Assembly (NCBI GenBank): GCA_927353735.1
Contig: CAKMIA010000010.1
Location: 1 to 52,525 of the forward strand
DNA: 52,525 nucleotides
Direction of reading: 5' to 3'
From: an uncultured Veillonellaceae bacterium
GTDB lineage: Bacteria > Bacillota > Negativicutes > Veillonellales > Dialisteraceae
Below are positions 13,412 to 22,083 of this stretch, piece after piece; within the stretch, counting starts at the first letter, position 1; each line of letters begins with the position of its first letter. The position numbers and the translations under genes were made by a program. The notes under the pieces were generated by a model. It searched no databases and had not been told where the DNA came from. It was given only the letters and a program-made list of their open reading frames with translations.

Positions 13412-14788
13412 TCAATCCTTCAAAGGCCGGTTCACCCACCCGTCCCAGAGAGACGAGAAGACCTGCATGGTGTCATTCGACACCTTCGGGAACATGAATA
13501 CCAGAAAACCCCAGCCTGCCGTGAACAGAAGAAGCGATGAGATCGATTCTTCCAGCACCGGCTGCGCCGTAAGCTCATCCGCGACGAACGTATACAGAAA
13601 CGACGTGAGCACCAGATCAAAGATCGTACAAAAAATGCTTGAAATGAGCGAAGCGCCGTACCGCCGCGTCTTGTCAAAAAGAAGACCGGGAATGCCCAGC
13701 ACGCCGAAAACGCACATGATATAAAAAATCACAAGCTTGAACATCATGTAAAACGTCAGAATGAGGGTAAACGCCAGCGACACCATCACCAGCACGGACA
13801 CGAGAGCCGCACCGACCAGGCCGAAACGCATATCCACGTGCAGAAACGGCGAAATAAGGTGAGCCACCGCAACGAAAATCGTATCGAAATGAAGAAACGT
13901 ACTCTCCGAGAACGCCGTTCCCGACGCGGCCGTACTGATGCCTTCCAGCATGGGAATGAACACCTCATCCACGATCTCCCGCCAGCCCGCGAAAAGCGTG
14001 ATGAAAAAAGCATACCGGAGAAACCGAAGCAGAATATCCATCATATTGAACGACCCCGACCGGGCAAAATATACATTCACAAAGAGAATAAAGAGATCGA
14101 TCGCCGCGAGCGCCGCCAGAAACGGCATGAGATAATTCTGCGCCAGATCAAATGCGGGAGCGATACGCTCCAGCATTTGCCGCACCGTATTTTCCATCGT
14201 TTCCGAGGGAGAAAAATACGTCGAAAAATCCACATCGATCTGCGGGGTAATTTTCTGCACATACTTTCCGACCACACCGGAGATTGTGTTGGCGTTCGTG
14301 TCGCCGCCGATGTTGTACACCCCGGAACGGGAAAGCACGATCATAGGATCGTCCCAATTGGAAAAATCCAGACCTCCCGGCGCGTACCCGATATGCAGAT
14401 GCGGCCCCGTAGAGCCGCCGGAATTGCCGGAAAGAGCAATACCGTCACCGGCCGACACATGCTGTCCCGGCTCCACCAGCACATCGTCCAGATGAGCATA
14501 GAGCATGGTGCCGCTCCCGTCATCCGCCTCGACCGCCACCACGATGCCGTACCCGCCGGGGTCCTGATTGCCCCAGTAATCCGTCACCGTGCCGCTCGTT
14601 GCCGAAGGGACCACCGTATCCATGTCGACACCCACATCGATGCCCGCATGGCCCTGCGGATATCCGTAGATCGGATGGATGCGCCAGCCGTAAGGGCTCG
14701 TACACTCCCCCGCCAGCGTATACGCCTCTGCCGTCTGAGGGAAAAACGGCAGAAAAAGAAGAGCCAGAAGGAGCAGAAACCGTAACAT
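13412..14788 (-). CDS. M23 peptidase fused to VirB6/TrbL-like membrane protein
   Basis: A 458-aa fusion. Residues 1-22 are a signal peptide (MLRFLLLLALL to AEA). Residues about 25-150 are a LytM/M23 metallopeptidase with every zinc motif present: H47-x3-D51 (HAGID), H99 (YAHLDD) and H130-L-H132. Residues about 190-450 hold five or six membrane helices resembling VirB6/TrbL. The start at 14788 (TGAGG ribosome binding site) is chosen over upstream codons that would bury the signal peptide. It follows a separate VirB6 (14796), so the M23 domain may open peptidoglycan exactly at the channel. The fusion is odd for VirB systems, where a separate VirB1 does this job. Confidence 0.85.
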   Translation of the reverse strand: MLRFLLLLALLFLPFFPQTAEAYTLAGECTSPYGWRIHPIYGYPQGHAGIDVGVDMDTVVPSATSGTVTDYWGNQDPGGYGIVVAVEADDGSGTMLYAHLDDVLVEPGQHVSAGDGIALSGNSGGSTGPHLHIGYAPGGLDFSNWDDPMIVLSRSGVYNIGGDTNANTISGVVGKYVQKITPQIDVDFSTYFSPSETMENTVRQMLERIAPAFDLAQNYLMPFLAALAAIDLFILFVNVYFARSGSFNMMDILLRFLRYAFFITLFAGWREIVDEVFIPMLEGISTAASGTAFSESTFLHFDTIFVAVAHLISPFLHVDMRFGLVGAALVSVLVMVSLAFTLILTFYMMFKLVIFYIMCVFGVLGIPGLLFDKTRRYGASLISSIFCTIFDLVLTSFLYTFVADELTAQPVLEESISSLLLFTAGWGFLVFMFPKVSNDTMQVFSSLWDGWVNRPLKD

Positions 14789-14795
14789 ACGCGCC

Positions 14796-15794
14796 TCACA
14801 AAACCGTATCGCCGGATCTCGACCGGAACCACCAGGGCTGGATCTTTCTCTCTGCATAATCAGAAGCGGCACGCCCTGCTCGTTCAGCGCCCTTCAGGAC
14901 GATTCCGCCCCCTCTTTTCGCGCCGCTGAGAACCATATTTCCGGCACCCATGACAGTACCGCGGGAAGGCGTAACCGCATGAATGATATTTCCCGTATTC
15001 ACAGACAGGCCGCTCGTCATGGCACCGGCAAATTCCACCGCCTGCCCCATGAGAAACGACAGGAACACCAGCGAACACGCCGCCAGAAGAAGGGAAGAAA
15101 TGGACTGCTCATTCGCCTCCGCCACACTGAGCGATGCGAATGCATCCGAAATCGAATCGCCCACCATGCAGACCATGAATACCGCCACCATGACCTTCAT
15201 GGAACAGGTAAGAAGGATACCCCATGTCTTATCCGCAATGCTCTCCGTAAACCGGAGCACCGCGAAAGGCAGAAGTACAATGGAAAGACCGCCCAGAATA
15301 AGAAATTCCGCATTGGCCATAAAAAGGACAAAAGCGATCTTGAACAGACCGTACAGCGCGATCGCGAGCGCCACCGCGGCAAGCAGATGAGCAAAGAAAT
15401 CCGAAACGCTCGACGGGAACCCGGAGACGAGCTGCGCATAACAGGCAAAGATCTTATCCACGCCGTCGCTGATGAGACCGGCCGGTGACTTCAGACTGTT
15501 GCTCCCCCCGGCGATCTTTCCGAGATTCTCCGCGGATTCCAGAAGCACACTGAGAATCATGTCCCACCGGCTGATGAGCCACATGTAAAACCCGATCTGC
15601 AAAAGCTTGATGAGAAGATTCGATACCGAGTAACTCGCCGAAAAATACCCCTCAAACGTCGTTGCGTAAGCAATGCATCCCAGAATGACGATAAGAGCCA
15701 TCATCGGGTCCTGAAGATTTATGATGCTGTCAAAAACCGCATGTTCCAGCCTGTCGGAAATATCCACAAGAAGCTGTAACCCTTCCGCCGCCAT
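14796..15794 (-). CDS. virB6: VirB6/TrbL-family inner membrane protein
   Basis: A 332-aa polytopic protein with about six hydrophobic segments. These include MMALIVILGCIAY, LLAAVALAIALYGLFKIAFVLF, LILGGLSIVLLPF and SISSLLLAACSLVFLSFLMG. A soluble C-terminal tail begins after SVNTGNIIHAV. This is the TrbL/VirB6 pattern. VirB6 forms the inner-membrane channel of the T4SS with VirB8 and VirB10. The ATG at 15794 with GGTGAGGAC upstream is preferred to an upstream codon inside virB5. Its stop is 7 nt before the M23-VirB6 fusion. Confidence 0.85.
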   Translation of the reverse strand: MAAEGLQLLVDISDRLEHAVFDSIINLQDPMMALIVILGCIAYATTFEGYFSASYSVSNLLIKLLQIGFYMWLISRWDMILSVLLESAENLGKIAGGSNSLKSPAGLISDGVDKIFACYAQLVSGFPSSVSDFFAHLLAAVALAIALYGLFKIAFVLFMANAEFLILGGLSIVLLPFAVLRFTESIADKTWGILLTCSMKVMVAVFMVCMVGDSISDAFASLSVAEANEQSISSLLLAACSLVFLSFLMGQAVEFAGAMTSGLSVNTGNIIHAVTPSRGTVMGAGNMVLSGAKRGGGIVLKGAERAGRAASDYAERKIQPWWFRSRSGDTVL

Positions 15795-15798
15795 GTCC

Positions 15799-16620
15799 TC
15801 ACCACCCTCTCGACTTCGCCAATTCGATAAACGTCGGCGAAAGCGACTCCACATCGCCGTGCCGCATGGAAAAATCCTTTAAATCATCGGAAGATTTCTC
15901 GAAATCGTCGGAGATCTTCTCATTCAGCTTGTCCGACGCGTCCGCTTCGAGCTTCGCCTTCTGGGCGCGCACCGCGGAAAGCTTCGTCTGAAGCGAGGCG
16001 ATCTCGCTGGCGATGTTATTGCTGTGGATCTGCTCGTTCTGAATGAGCGCCTGGATCTGAAGCGTATCCTTCTCGCCCTTCGCGTCCTTCAGCATATCCG
16101 TATACTCCTGAATGCGCTCCGTCGACGCATCGAGCTCCTTCTGCTTCGCATTGATGAGCTCCACCACCTCCGTATCGAGCCGCTCGATCTGATACCGGTT
16201 CTGAGAGAGCCGGTGCTTCAGATCACCGTAAGAAAGATTCGATACATCCAGATCGTCGAACGAATTGAACGTCTTATCGAAAGCCGTCTGAGCATCCTCC
16301 GCCCCGGACAAAATGGAGCTCATGCCGCTCATGAGATCCTGATACGATTTTCTCGCCGATTCGATCTCGGAAAGAATGGGATCGACCTGGCCCCAGGCCA
16401 GATCCTGCATATTCTGCCGCTGAAGATCGATCTGCGTCTTGATCTGGCTGATCTGCTCCGTCACCTTGCTGATCTGTTCGGCGATCTCCGCGTATACCTT
16501 GCTGTCATGGACCGAATAGACCGCCCCTGCCGTATAGCCGGAAAAAGAGAGCGCTGCCGCCACAACGACCGCGATCACAGCATGTTTTTTCCTTCCGGCC
16601 GACCAGTTCATTACCACCAT
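15799..16620 (-). CDS. virB5: VirB5/TrbJ-like minor pilin
   Basis: A 273-aa exported protein. A signal-type hydrophobic segment (residues about 12-33) is followed by a coiled-coil-rich body (AEQISKVTEQISQIKTQIDL; later LDTEVVELINAKQKEL and LQTKLSAVRAQKAKLEAD). The C-terminus RHGDVESLSPTFIELAKSR is nearly the same as that of the lipoprotein at 4863. AAAGGAG lies 7 nt before the ATG. The position between virB4 and virB6 matches trbJ/virB5 in P-type systems, so a pilus-tip or periplasmic assembly role is expected. Confidence 0.82.
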   Translation of the reverse strand: MVVMNWSAGRKKHAVIAVVVAAALSFSGYTAGAVYSVHDSKVYAEIAEQISKVTEQISQIKTQIDLQRQNMQDLAWGQVDPILSEIESARKSYQDLMSGMSSILSGAEDAQTAFDKTFNSFDDLDVSNLSYGDLKHRLSQNRYQIERLDTEVVELINAKQKELDASTERIQEYTDMLKDAKGEKDTLQIQALIQNEQIHSNNIASEIASLQTKLSAVRAQKAKLEADASDKLNEKISDDFEKSSDDLKDFSMRHGDVESLSPTFIELAKSRGW

Positions 16621-16707
16621 GAATCACTCCTTTCATACCGCCGGAGCGGTAATTTCTGTAATCATCCAATGCCTCCATGACTTCTTCCTTCCGGCGGCAG
16701 ATCGGAT

Positions 16708-16920
16708 TCACAGATCTATATGAAAAACTTTCATCAGCAGGAGACCTGAGAAATAACTGCCGAACAGACACAGACCGCTGATCGATGCATAGCCCTCTGC
16801 CTCAAGCTCATGCTGGAGAGAAGCAGATACAACGACAATGAAGAACAGCCAGGACAGCATACCAAACGACTTAAAAAGCAAGGGCCCATTCCCGGTTTTC
16901 CCATTTTTTTCACCATTCAT
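16708..16920 (-). CDS. Small membrane protein between virB4 and virB5
   Basis: A 70-aa protein with two hydrophobic segments (SWLFFIVVVSASL and ISGLCLFGSYFSGLLL) and short polar ends. No family is recognised. It lies in the T4SS operon 37 nt after virB4. The ATG at 16920 is chosen (AAAGGG upstream); a GTG at 16929 is possible. It may be an accessory inner-membrane subunit. Confidence 0.65.
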   Translation of the reverse strand: MNGEKNGKTGNGPLLFKSFGMLSWLFFIVVVSASLQHELEAEGYASISGLCLFGSYFSGLLLMKVFHIDL

Positions 16921-16957
16921 CAAAAACACCGCCCTTTCCCCTGTTCATGGCTTCCTC

Positions 16958-19405
16958 CTACGACACGCGCTTGAACGACTTCCACGCCTCCGAAAACGCT
17001 TCCGGCGAAAGAGAGGCGAGCTCCGCCACCTTCCGCTGATCCGCCGTGGAGGTCGCCGCAAGAAACGCCAGCTCCAGCGGCGAGAGCGCCAGGTCGAAAA
17101 TGCGCCCGCCGTGTTCGTTCTTGTAGTAATACTCCTTCTTCGGCTTCAGCCCCGCCACGATCTCGATCTCCCGGTCGTTCAGACCGAAACCCTTATATAT
17201 GGCGGCAATATCCGGGGCGAGCGCCAGCGGATTCGCCAGATAGATCTTCGTGGGCATATTCACCTTGATGACCGGAATGAGATCCCCGTCGATATCCGAA
17301 AGATTCTGCGTGGCGATGACCACCGAGCAGTTCTTTTTACGGAAATCTTTCAGATATTCTACGAGCTTCTTCCGAAACGCAGCATTGCGGAAGAACAGCC
17401 AGCATTCATCGAGCATCATCAGCGTCGGGCTGCCGTCGAGCTGCCCTTCAATGCGGTGAAACAGGTAATCCAGCACAGGTCCCACGATCTGCTGATTATC
17501 CATGACCTTTTCCATCTCGAACACCTGCCAGCGGCCCGTGCCGAATTTATCTACCGAAGAATCGAAAAGCACCCCGTAAGCCCCTTTCAGGGACAGATCG
17601 CGGAGCGAATTGCGGATCTGCTCGCTCTGGATCATCGTGATGAGAGCCGTAAGCGTCCGCTCCTCCTGCGGAGCCGCGGCCACCGAATTGAGCGCCTCAT
17701 ACAGCGTGTTCCGGTCTGTCGGCGTGATCGCCAGATTCTGCGAGGACAGGTAATTCACGAGCCACTCGAGACACCAGTTCCGCTCCACATCGCTGTCGAT
17801 GTGCGCGAGCGGCTGGAACGCGATCGACCGGCTGTCCACGAGCAGGTTGTAATAATTGCCGCCCACCGCCTGCGTGAGCACGCGGGACGATGCGGACTTG
17901 TCGAAAACAAAGACCCGGCAGTTCGGATACTTGCGGAAATTCGCGGAGATCGTATTGAGAAGCACCGACTTGCCCGTGCCCGTCGCCCCGACGATGAGCG
18001 TATGCCCCACGTCGCCGCAGTGCAGATTGAAATAAAACGGCAGATGCTCCGGTGTCACGCACCGGATGAGACAGTCGGCATTGAAGTGCTTATTTTTTTT
18101 TTCACCCTGCCAGTACGCGCCGAACGGCGACACACAGGCAAAGTCCGTCGAGTTCATTAAGTAATTACGCACATTCTGCTTGTAGCACGAAGGGATCGTG
18201 GACATCCACGCCGCGGCGGCGTTGTCTTTCTCGATCGTGGCAATGAAGCCCAGCTCGTTCACCATCGACCGGATCTCCGACGCGTCCTGGTCAAGCTGCG
18301 CCTTGTCCCCGTTGAGCAGCACGATATTCAGCGTCAGATAGCCCAGGCCGAAATCATCGGCGGACAGGTAATTAAGCGCTTCCCTCGCGTCCGCCTCATC
18401 CTGCGCCGCCTCCACGTTGTCCACCTGATCGGTGGTCATGTGCTCCTTCGCTTCCCGAATGAGCGTCCAGAGATTCTTCTTGCTGTCGGCGTGCTTCTTG
18501 ATGATGCTGTTCACCTCCGCCACCGCGTCCTCCTTCGAGAGCGCCATGTAGCGGATGACGAAGCGAAACTCCGAAGAGAGGGCGTTGAGCCGGTCAAACA
18601 TGAAATCCGTCACAAACGACGGCAGTTCCTTAATGCCGATGACGGCCATGTACTGATCCCCCAGCTTCGGCTCACGGCCGCCCAGGAACGTCGCGTCCGT
18701 AAGACGCTCCCCAATAAAGAAATGCGGGTCGTCCTTCACCGGGAAATGGCGATCAGACACGCAGGAATGAAGATAAGTGAGCGTCTCCTGCCGATCCGCC
18801 GGGCGGATATCCGTGAAATAACTCCGAAGCCCCTTCGCGATCACGTCGCACTCCGTAAGGAATTTCTCCTCCATGACCTTGATATTCTCATACGTGGTAT
18901 GCGCCGCCTGCTCCCACCGCTCCATATCCCGGTCCGATGAGCGCAGCGTAGTGAAGAAATCCCGGAAAGAATTTTTCACCTTCGCCAGAAGCTCCTTATT
19001 GTCTGTATCAAGAAGCTTTGATACTTTCTGAAGCGCCTCCGACGGGGGCAGATAGCAGATCGTGAGATAATACGTATTCTTATAAAGAAAATTGCGGTTC
19101 AGCGTCTTCTGGCGCTCCCCTTCCAGCTCCTGAAGAAGCGGATCGGAAAACTCCGATGCCGCCGCAGCCTCGGCGCGGTGCTTCTGTGTCTCTACATAGA
19201 GAATGAACCCGCTCTTCAGACGGCGGAACACATTATTGAGCCCCACATAGTAGCGCTCTTTCTCCTCCTCCGTCATGTGCGAGCCGTCCCGGCCGGTAAA
19301 GACATACGTCTTCTGCACCGTGCCGTTGCTGTTGATGATGACATTGTTCTCCGTGGGGAACATCCACGTCACAAAATCTGAAAAACTTCCGATACTCTGG
19401 CCCAT
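16958..19405 (-). CDS. virB4: VirB4/TrbE ATPase
   Basis: An 815-aa T4SS assembly ATPase on the cytoplasmic face of the inner membrane, of normal family length. Walker A is GATGTGKS, Walker B is LMMLDECWLFF, followed by the conserved VVIATQNLSDI motif C. The ATG at 19405 has GGAAGGAG 7 nt upstream. It lies directly after virB3 (14-nt gap) as in other trb/virB operons. The codons at 18093-18102 form an A10 run in the coding sense, a possible slippage site, but the frame is intact here. Confidence 0.95.
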   Translation of the reverse strand: MGQSIGSFSDFVTWMFPTENNVIINSNGTVQKTYVFTGRDGSHMTEEEKERYYVGLNNVFRRLKSGFILYVETQKHRAEAAAASEFSDPLLQELEGERQKTLNRNFLYKNTYYLTICYLPPSEALQKVSKLLDTDNKELLAKVKNSFRDFFTTLRSSDRDMERWEQAAHTTYENIKVMEEKFLTECDVIAKGLRSYFTDIRPADRQETLTYLHSCVSDRHFPVKDDPHFFIGERLTDATFLGGREPKLGDQYMAVIGIKELPSFVTDFMFDRLNALSSEFRFVIRYMALSKEDAVAEVNSIIKKHADSKKNLWTLIREAKEHMTTDQVDNVEAAQDEADAREALNYLSADDFGLGYLTLNIVLLNGDKAQLDQDASEIRSMVNELGFIATIEKDNAAAAWMSTIPSCYKQNVRNYLMNSTDFACVSPFGAYWQGEKKNKHFNADCLIRCVTPEHLPFYFNLHCGDVGHTLIVGATGTGKSVLLNTISANFRKYPNCRVFVFDKSASSRVLTQAVGGNYYNLLVDSRSIAFQPLAHIDSDVERNWCLEWLVNYLSSQNLAITPTDRNTLYEALNSVAAAPQEERTLTALITMIQSEQIRNSLRDLSLKGAYGVLFDSSVDKFGTGRWQVFEMEKVMDNQQIVGPVLDYLFHRIEGQLDGSPTLMMLDECWLFFRNAAFRKKLVEYLKDFRKKNCSVVIATQNLSDIDGDLIPVIKVNMPTKIYLANPLALAPDIAAIYKGFGLNDREIEIVAGLKPKKEYYYKNEHGGRIFDLALSPLELAFLAATSTADQRKVAELASLSPEAFSEAWKSFKRVS

Positions 19406-19419
19406 GGCAGCTCCTTCCT

Positions 19420-19662
19420 TCAATCAGGGAAATAATGACTTTTCAAATGGAAATTCTCCGCGAGAATATCAAAAATACGGCGGTCCTCACGGACGAGGAG
19501 CCGGAGAACGAAATAAATAATGATCACCGGCACCGCCACATAGATCGTCTTGAAAAAGAAAAACGCGACGATCGTCAAAAGAATAATGGAAAAAAACACC
19601 GATCGCGGCAGCCCGCACCAGTAAACGGGTTTCGCAAGCGATTTAAATACGGGTACCTGCAT
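19420..19662 (-). CDS. virB3: VirB3/TrbD
   Basis: An 80-aa membrane protein with VPVFKSLAKPVYWCGLPRSVF and two adjacent hydrophobic stretches, the standard VirB3/TrbD signature. It pairs with VirB4, whose gene starts 14 nt later. The ATG at 19662 has GGAGG 5 nt upstream and is preferred to the codon at 19674. Confidence 0.9.
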   Translation of the reverse strand: MQVPVFKSLAKPVYWCGLPRSVFFSIILLTIVAFFFFKTIYVAVPVIIIYFVLRLLVREDRRIFDILAENFHLKSHYFPD

Positions 19663-19683
19663 AAAAACCTCCATAATTCATTT

Positions 19684-19980
19684 TCAAAACAACTCATGAA
19701 ATAAGAAGACGACCGTACATAACAACAGACCCAAAATCTCGGCGATGAGCCATCCTTTTGCCATTTTGTACCCGAATACAACAAGATCATTGGTATAGTC
19801 GCAATAAATATCCAATGTAATAACCACATTCGCAAAAAGGAAAAACAGAATAAAATCTATTTCCGGCCGCAGCAGCAAAACAAGAATGAAAGCAACAGCC
19901 ATGACCGCCCCGTAAATCAACCACAACCGGTTCGGCCGTTTGCGCTCCTCCGGTCCGATATCACAATTTTTCCATGCCAT
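19684..19980 (-). CDS. Small membrane protein, T4SS operon
   Basis: A 98-aa protein with three predicted membrane helices (LIYGAVMAVAFILVLLL, FILFFLFANVVITL, IAEILGLLLCTVVFLF). No family is recognised. It sits between an equally unknown membrane protein and virB3, with GGGAG before the ATG. Probably an accessory subunit of the transfer machine. Confidence 0.7.
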   Translation of the reverse strand: MAWKNCDIGPEERKRPNRLWLIYGAVMAVAFILVLLLRPEIDFILFFLFANVVITLDIYCDYTNDLVVFGYKMAKGWLIAEILGLLLCTVVFLFHELF

Positions 19981-19986
19981 ACCAAT

Positions 19987-20328
19987 TCACTCCCAAAACC
20001 ACAGAAAAATCTGCGCACCCCCCATACAGAGCGACACCATGATCCAGCTCTGCACATCGCTGAGCTGTTCTTCATCCGCTTGGTTCCATTTTTCCGCCTT
20101 CGTAAAGCTGTACCAGCGGTATACATCCCGAAAATAAAAACCGGCAATCAGGATAAAGACGATAACAGCCTCTAACCCTTCAATCTCAAACCAAGAAAAA
20201 AAAGACAGACAAACAAAAGCAATGAACACCGCAATCCCCACCCAGCGGAGAAGCGCCTTCTTCATATACGAAGGAGGATTCCCTGCGGGATCAGACTCTT
20301 CCGTTACCATTTTCCTTTTCTTTTCCAA
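19987..20328 (-). CDS. Membrane protein, T4SS operon
   Basis: A 113-aa protein with a charged N-terminus and three hydrophobic segments (WVGIAVFIAFVCLSFF, AVIVFILIAGFYF, WIMVSLCMGGAQIFLWF). The TTG at 20328 is chosen because GAGAGG lies 7 nt upstream; GTG at 20355 and ATG at 20310 are alternatives. No family is recognised. It lies between virB2 and a second small membrane protein. Confidence 0.65.
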   Translation of the reverse strand: MEKKRKMVTEESDPAGNPPSYMKKALLRWVGIAVFIAFVCLSFFSWFEIEGLEAVIVFILIAGFYFRDVYRWYSFTKAEKWNQADEEQLSDVQSWIMVSLCMGGAQIFLWFWE

Positions 20329-20456
20329 AATAAGACCTCTCTCCCTCTCATACACGCAGCTCAGCCCGATAAAAAACGGCGCTTTTTCTCCGGGGCATGC
20401 CTGTCACAGCCCGCAAAACACCGTTTTCTATCGGTCCGAAGACCGACAGAGCCAGA

Positions 20457-20807
20457 TCAGCTGCCCACCGTCTCCTGGAGCCATTCAATGGCATCGGGAG
20501 ACCAGAAGATGCACGTGATAAAGATGATAAACCCGACGACGTTCCGAACTGCCCGCGACGCTTCGCCCGTCAAAAAACCGAAACAGATATACGCAAAAGC
20601 AAGCGTTCCCAGAACGATCGCTACCGGACCGACCACCTGATCACGGAGCTCCTGGAACGCCTGGATAAACGGCAGATCAAGAGCCAACGCGTTATATCCC
20701 GAAACAATGAGACCCGCCGACGCGGCCGCCGCCATGCGGAACGCCCGGTCCTGCGCGCGCGCCGAGATCATGAGCGCCTTTTCACGACAGACATTGACAA
20801 AATTCAT
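20457..20807 (-). CDS. virB2: VirB2/TrbC-type pilin
   Basis: A 116-aa protein with two long hydrophobic helices (GPVAIVLGTLAFAYICFGF and VVGFIIFITCIFW) separated by a short polar loop, preceded by an N-terminal region resembling an uncleaved or signal segment. This is the VirB2/TrbC major pilin layout. It follows virB11 by 23 nt, the trbB-trbC order of P-type systems. GAGGAAAAGG precedes the ATG. Confidence 0.85.
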   Translation of the reverse strand: MNFVNVCREKALMISARAQDRAFRMAAAASAGLIVSGYNALALDLPFIQAFQELRDQVVGPVAIVLGTLAFAYICFGFLTGEASRAVRNVVGFIIFITCIFWSPDAIEWLQETVGS

Positions 20808-20830
20808 ACCTTTTCCTCACTTTCTATTGC

Positions 20831-21829
20831 TTACACCGGCGCGGTCATATAGACCTTTTTCACCGGATCGTAGCCCTTCACTTCGATCATCTCATCCACC
20901 CGACGGACAGACCGGCCGTCGGCCACGACGCGCTGGATGGATACCACATAATCCACGACGCTTCCAATGAGCTGTTTGATATACTCCTCCGCGCCGTTCA
21001 TCCCTTCGAGCGTCAGCGATTCGAGACGGGTCAGCGCGTCGGCGCAGCCGTTGGCGTGGAGAGTGCAGAACCCGCCAGGATGGCCCGTGTTCCAAGCCTT
21101 CAGCACGTCATATGCCGCGGCGTCACGCACCTCGCCGATAATAATGCGGTTCGGCGAAATGCGCAGGCACACGAACACCAGATCCTGCATCGTTACCGAT
21201 GTTGCCCGGTTCCCGGAAATCGTCATGTACTGCACATCGTCGCTGGAACACTGAAGCTCCGGCACGTCTTCCAGCACCGCCAGCCGGTCGCCTGGGCTCT
21301 CCTCGGAGAGCTTCTTCAGGATCGCGTTGAGGAACGTTGTTTTCCCGGAGCCTGTGGCTCCGACAACGATGAGGTTCCGGTGCGTTCGGATCGCATTGAC
21401 GATCGCGTCGTAGTAATGACGGGAAATGGAGCCGTTTTCCAGATATTCCTCCATGGAGAAGACCCTGGCGGGCTTCTTTCGGAAGAAAAACGTGGGACGC
21501 GTGACAATGGGCGGATACAGAAGCTGCGCCCGGACGTTCAGCCCGTGGATCTCCACGCCCAGCTTCGGATGATCTTCATTGATGATCTGCTCATTGATCC
21601 CCGCCACGATATTGCAGATATTCTTTACCCGTTCCGGGGTCACAATGACTTCCGTCTTATGACGGCCGGAAAAAGAATCCACCCGGACAATATAGTCCGT
21701 ATTCACATAGACCTCCGTCACTTCAGGATCTTCCAGAAGCCGCCGCAGATCCGGCCCCAGAGCGCTGCGGAGCATCAGCTTCTGGCGGGCATAAACGCTC
21801 TCGAGAGGGCCTTCCAGATGTTCTTCCAA
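20831..21829 (-). CDS. virB11: VirB11/TrbB secretion ATPase
   Basis: A 332-aa hexameric ATPase that switches the T4SS between pilus assembly and DNA transfer. Motifs: Walker A GATGSGKTT, Asp box LAVLEDVPEL, Walker B region NRIIIGEVRD and His box GGFCTLHANG. The start is probably TTG at 21829, just after the previous stop. The next in-frame ATG (21775) has no ribosome binding site. Family assignment is secure. Confidence 0.94.
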   Translation of the reverse strand: MEEHLEGPLESVYARQKLMLRSALGPDLRRLLEDPEVTEVYVNTDYIVRVDSFSGRHKTEVIVTPERVKNICNIVAGINEQIINEDHPKLGVEIHGLNVRAQLLYPPIVTRPTFFFRKKPARVFSMEEYLENGSISRHYYDAIVNAIRTHRNLIVVGATGSGKTTFLNAILKKLSEESPGDRLAVLEDVPELQCSSDDVQYMTISGNRATSVTMQDLVFVCLRISPNRIIIGEVRDAAAYDVLKAWNTGHPGGFCTLHANGCADALTRLESLTLEGMNGAEEYIKQLIGSVVDYVVSIQRVVADGRSVRRVDEMIEVKGYDPVKKVYMTAPV

Positions 21830-21831
21830 CC

Positions 21832-22083
21832 TCAGGCCCCCGTTTCCGCCATGGAATGGAGCTTCGCTTCCACACAGGCATTCACGATGAACTTGAGATC
21901 CAGCGGATCGATCCCGTTTTTCAGAAGCTGATCACAGAGAACATCCCAGGCACGGGCGTTCATCTTCTTCTCCTCCGTATTGGAAGACTTCTGCATCTCC
22001 GCCGCCTTCTGGCGGATCTCAGCAATGCGCTTCTTGCCTTCCTTGATGCGGCGGATCTCTGATTCAAAATCCGTTTTTGCCAT
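21832..22083 (-). CDS. Small helical protein between virD4 and virB11
   Basis: An 83-aa charged, predominantly helical protein (IRRIKEGKKRIAEIRQKAAEM, then WDVLCDQLLKNGIDPLDLKF). It starts 1 nt upstream of the virD4 stop region with GGGAGGG before the ATG. No family is recognised. Its place suggests a cytoplasmic T4SS accessory. Confidence 0.7.
   Translation of the reverse strand: MAKTDFESEIRRIKEGKKRIAEIRQKAAEMQKSSNTEEKKMNARAWDVLCDQLLKNGIDPLDLKFIVNACVEAKLHSMAETGA

Noticed and set aside
16505..16675. Minus-strand ORF starting MEALDDYRNYRSGG between orf73 and virB5
   Set aside because: It has a passable ribosome binding site but runs into virB5 in another frame and has no recognisable feature. 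Probably chance.
18093..18102. A10 run (coding sense) in virB4 as a phase-variation tract
   Set aside because: The frame is intact and A-runs encoding lysine are common in this AT/K-rich coding. Without length variants there is no evidence of switching.
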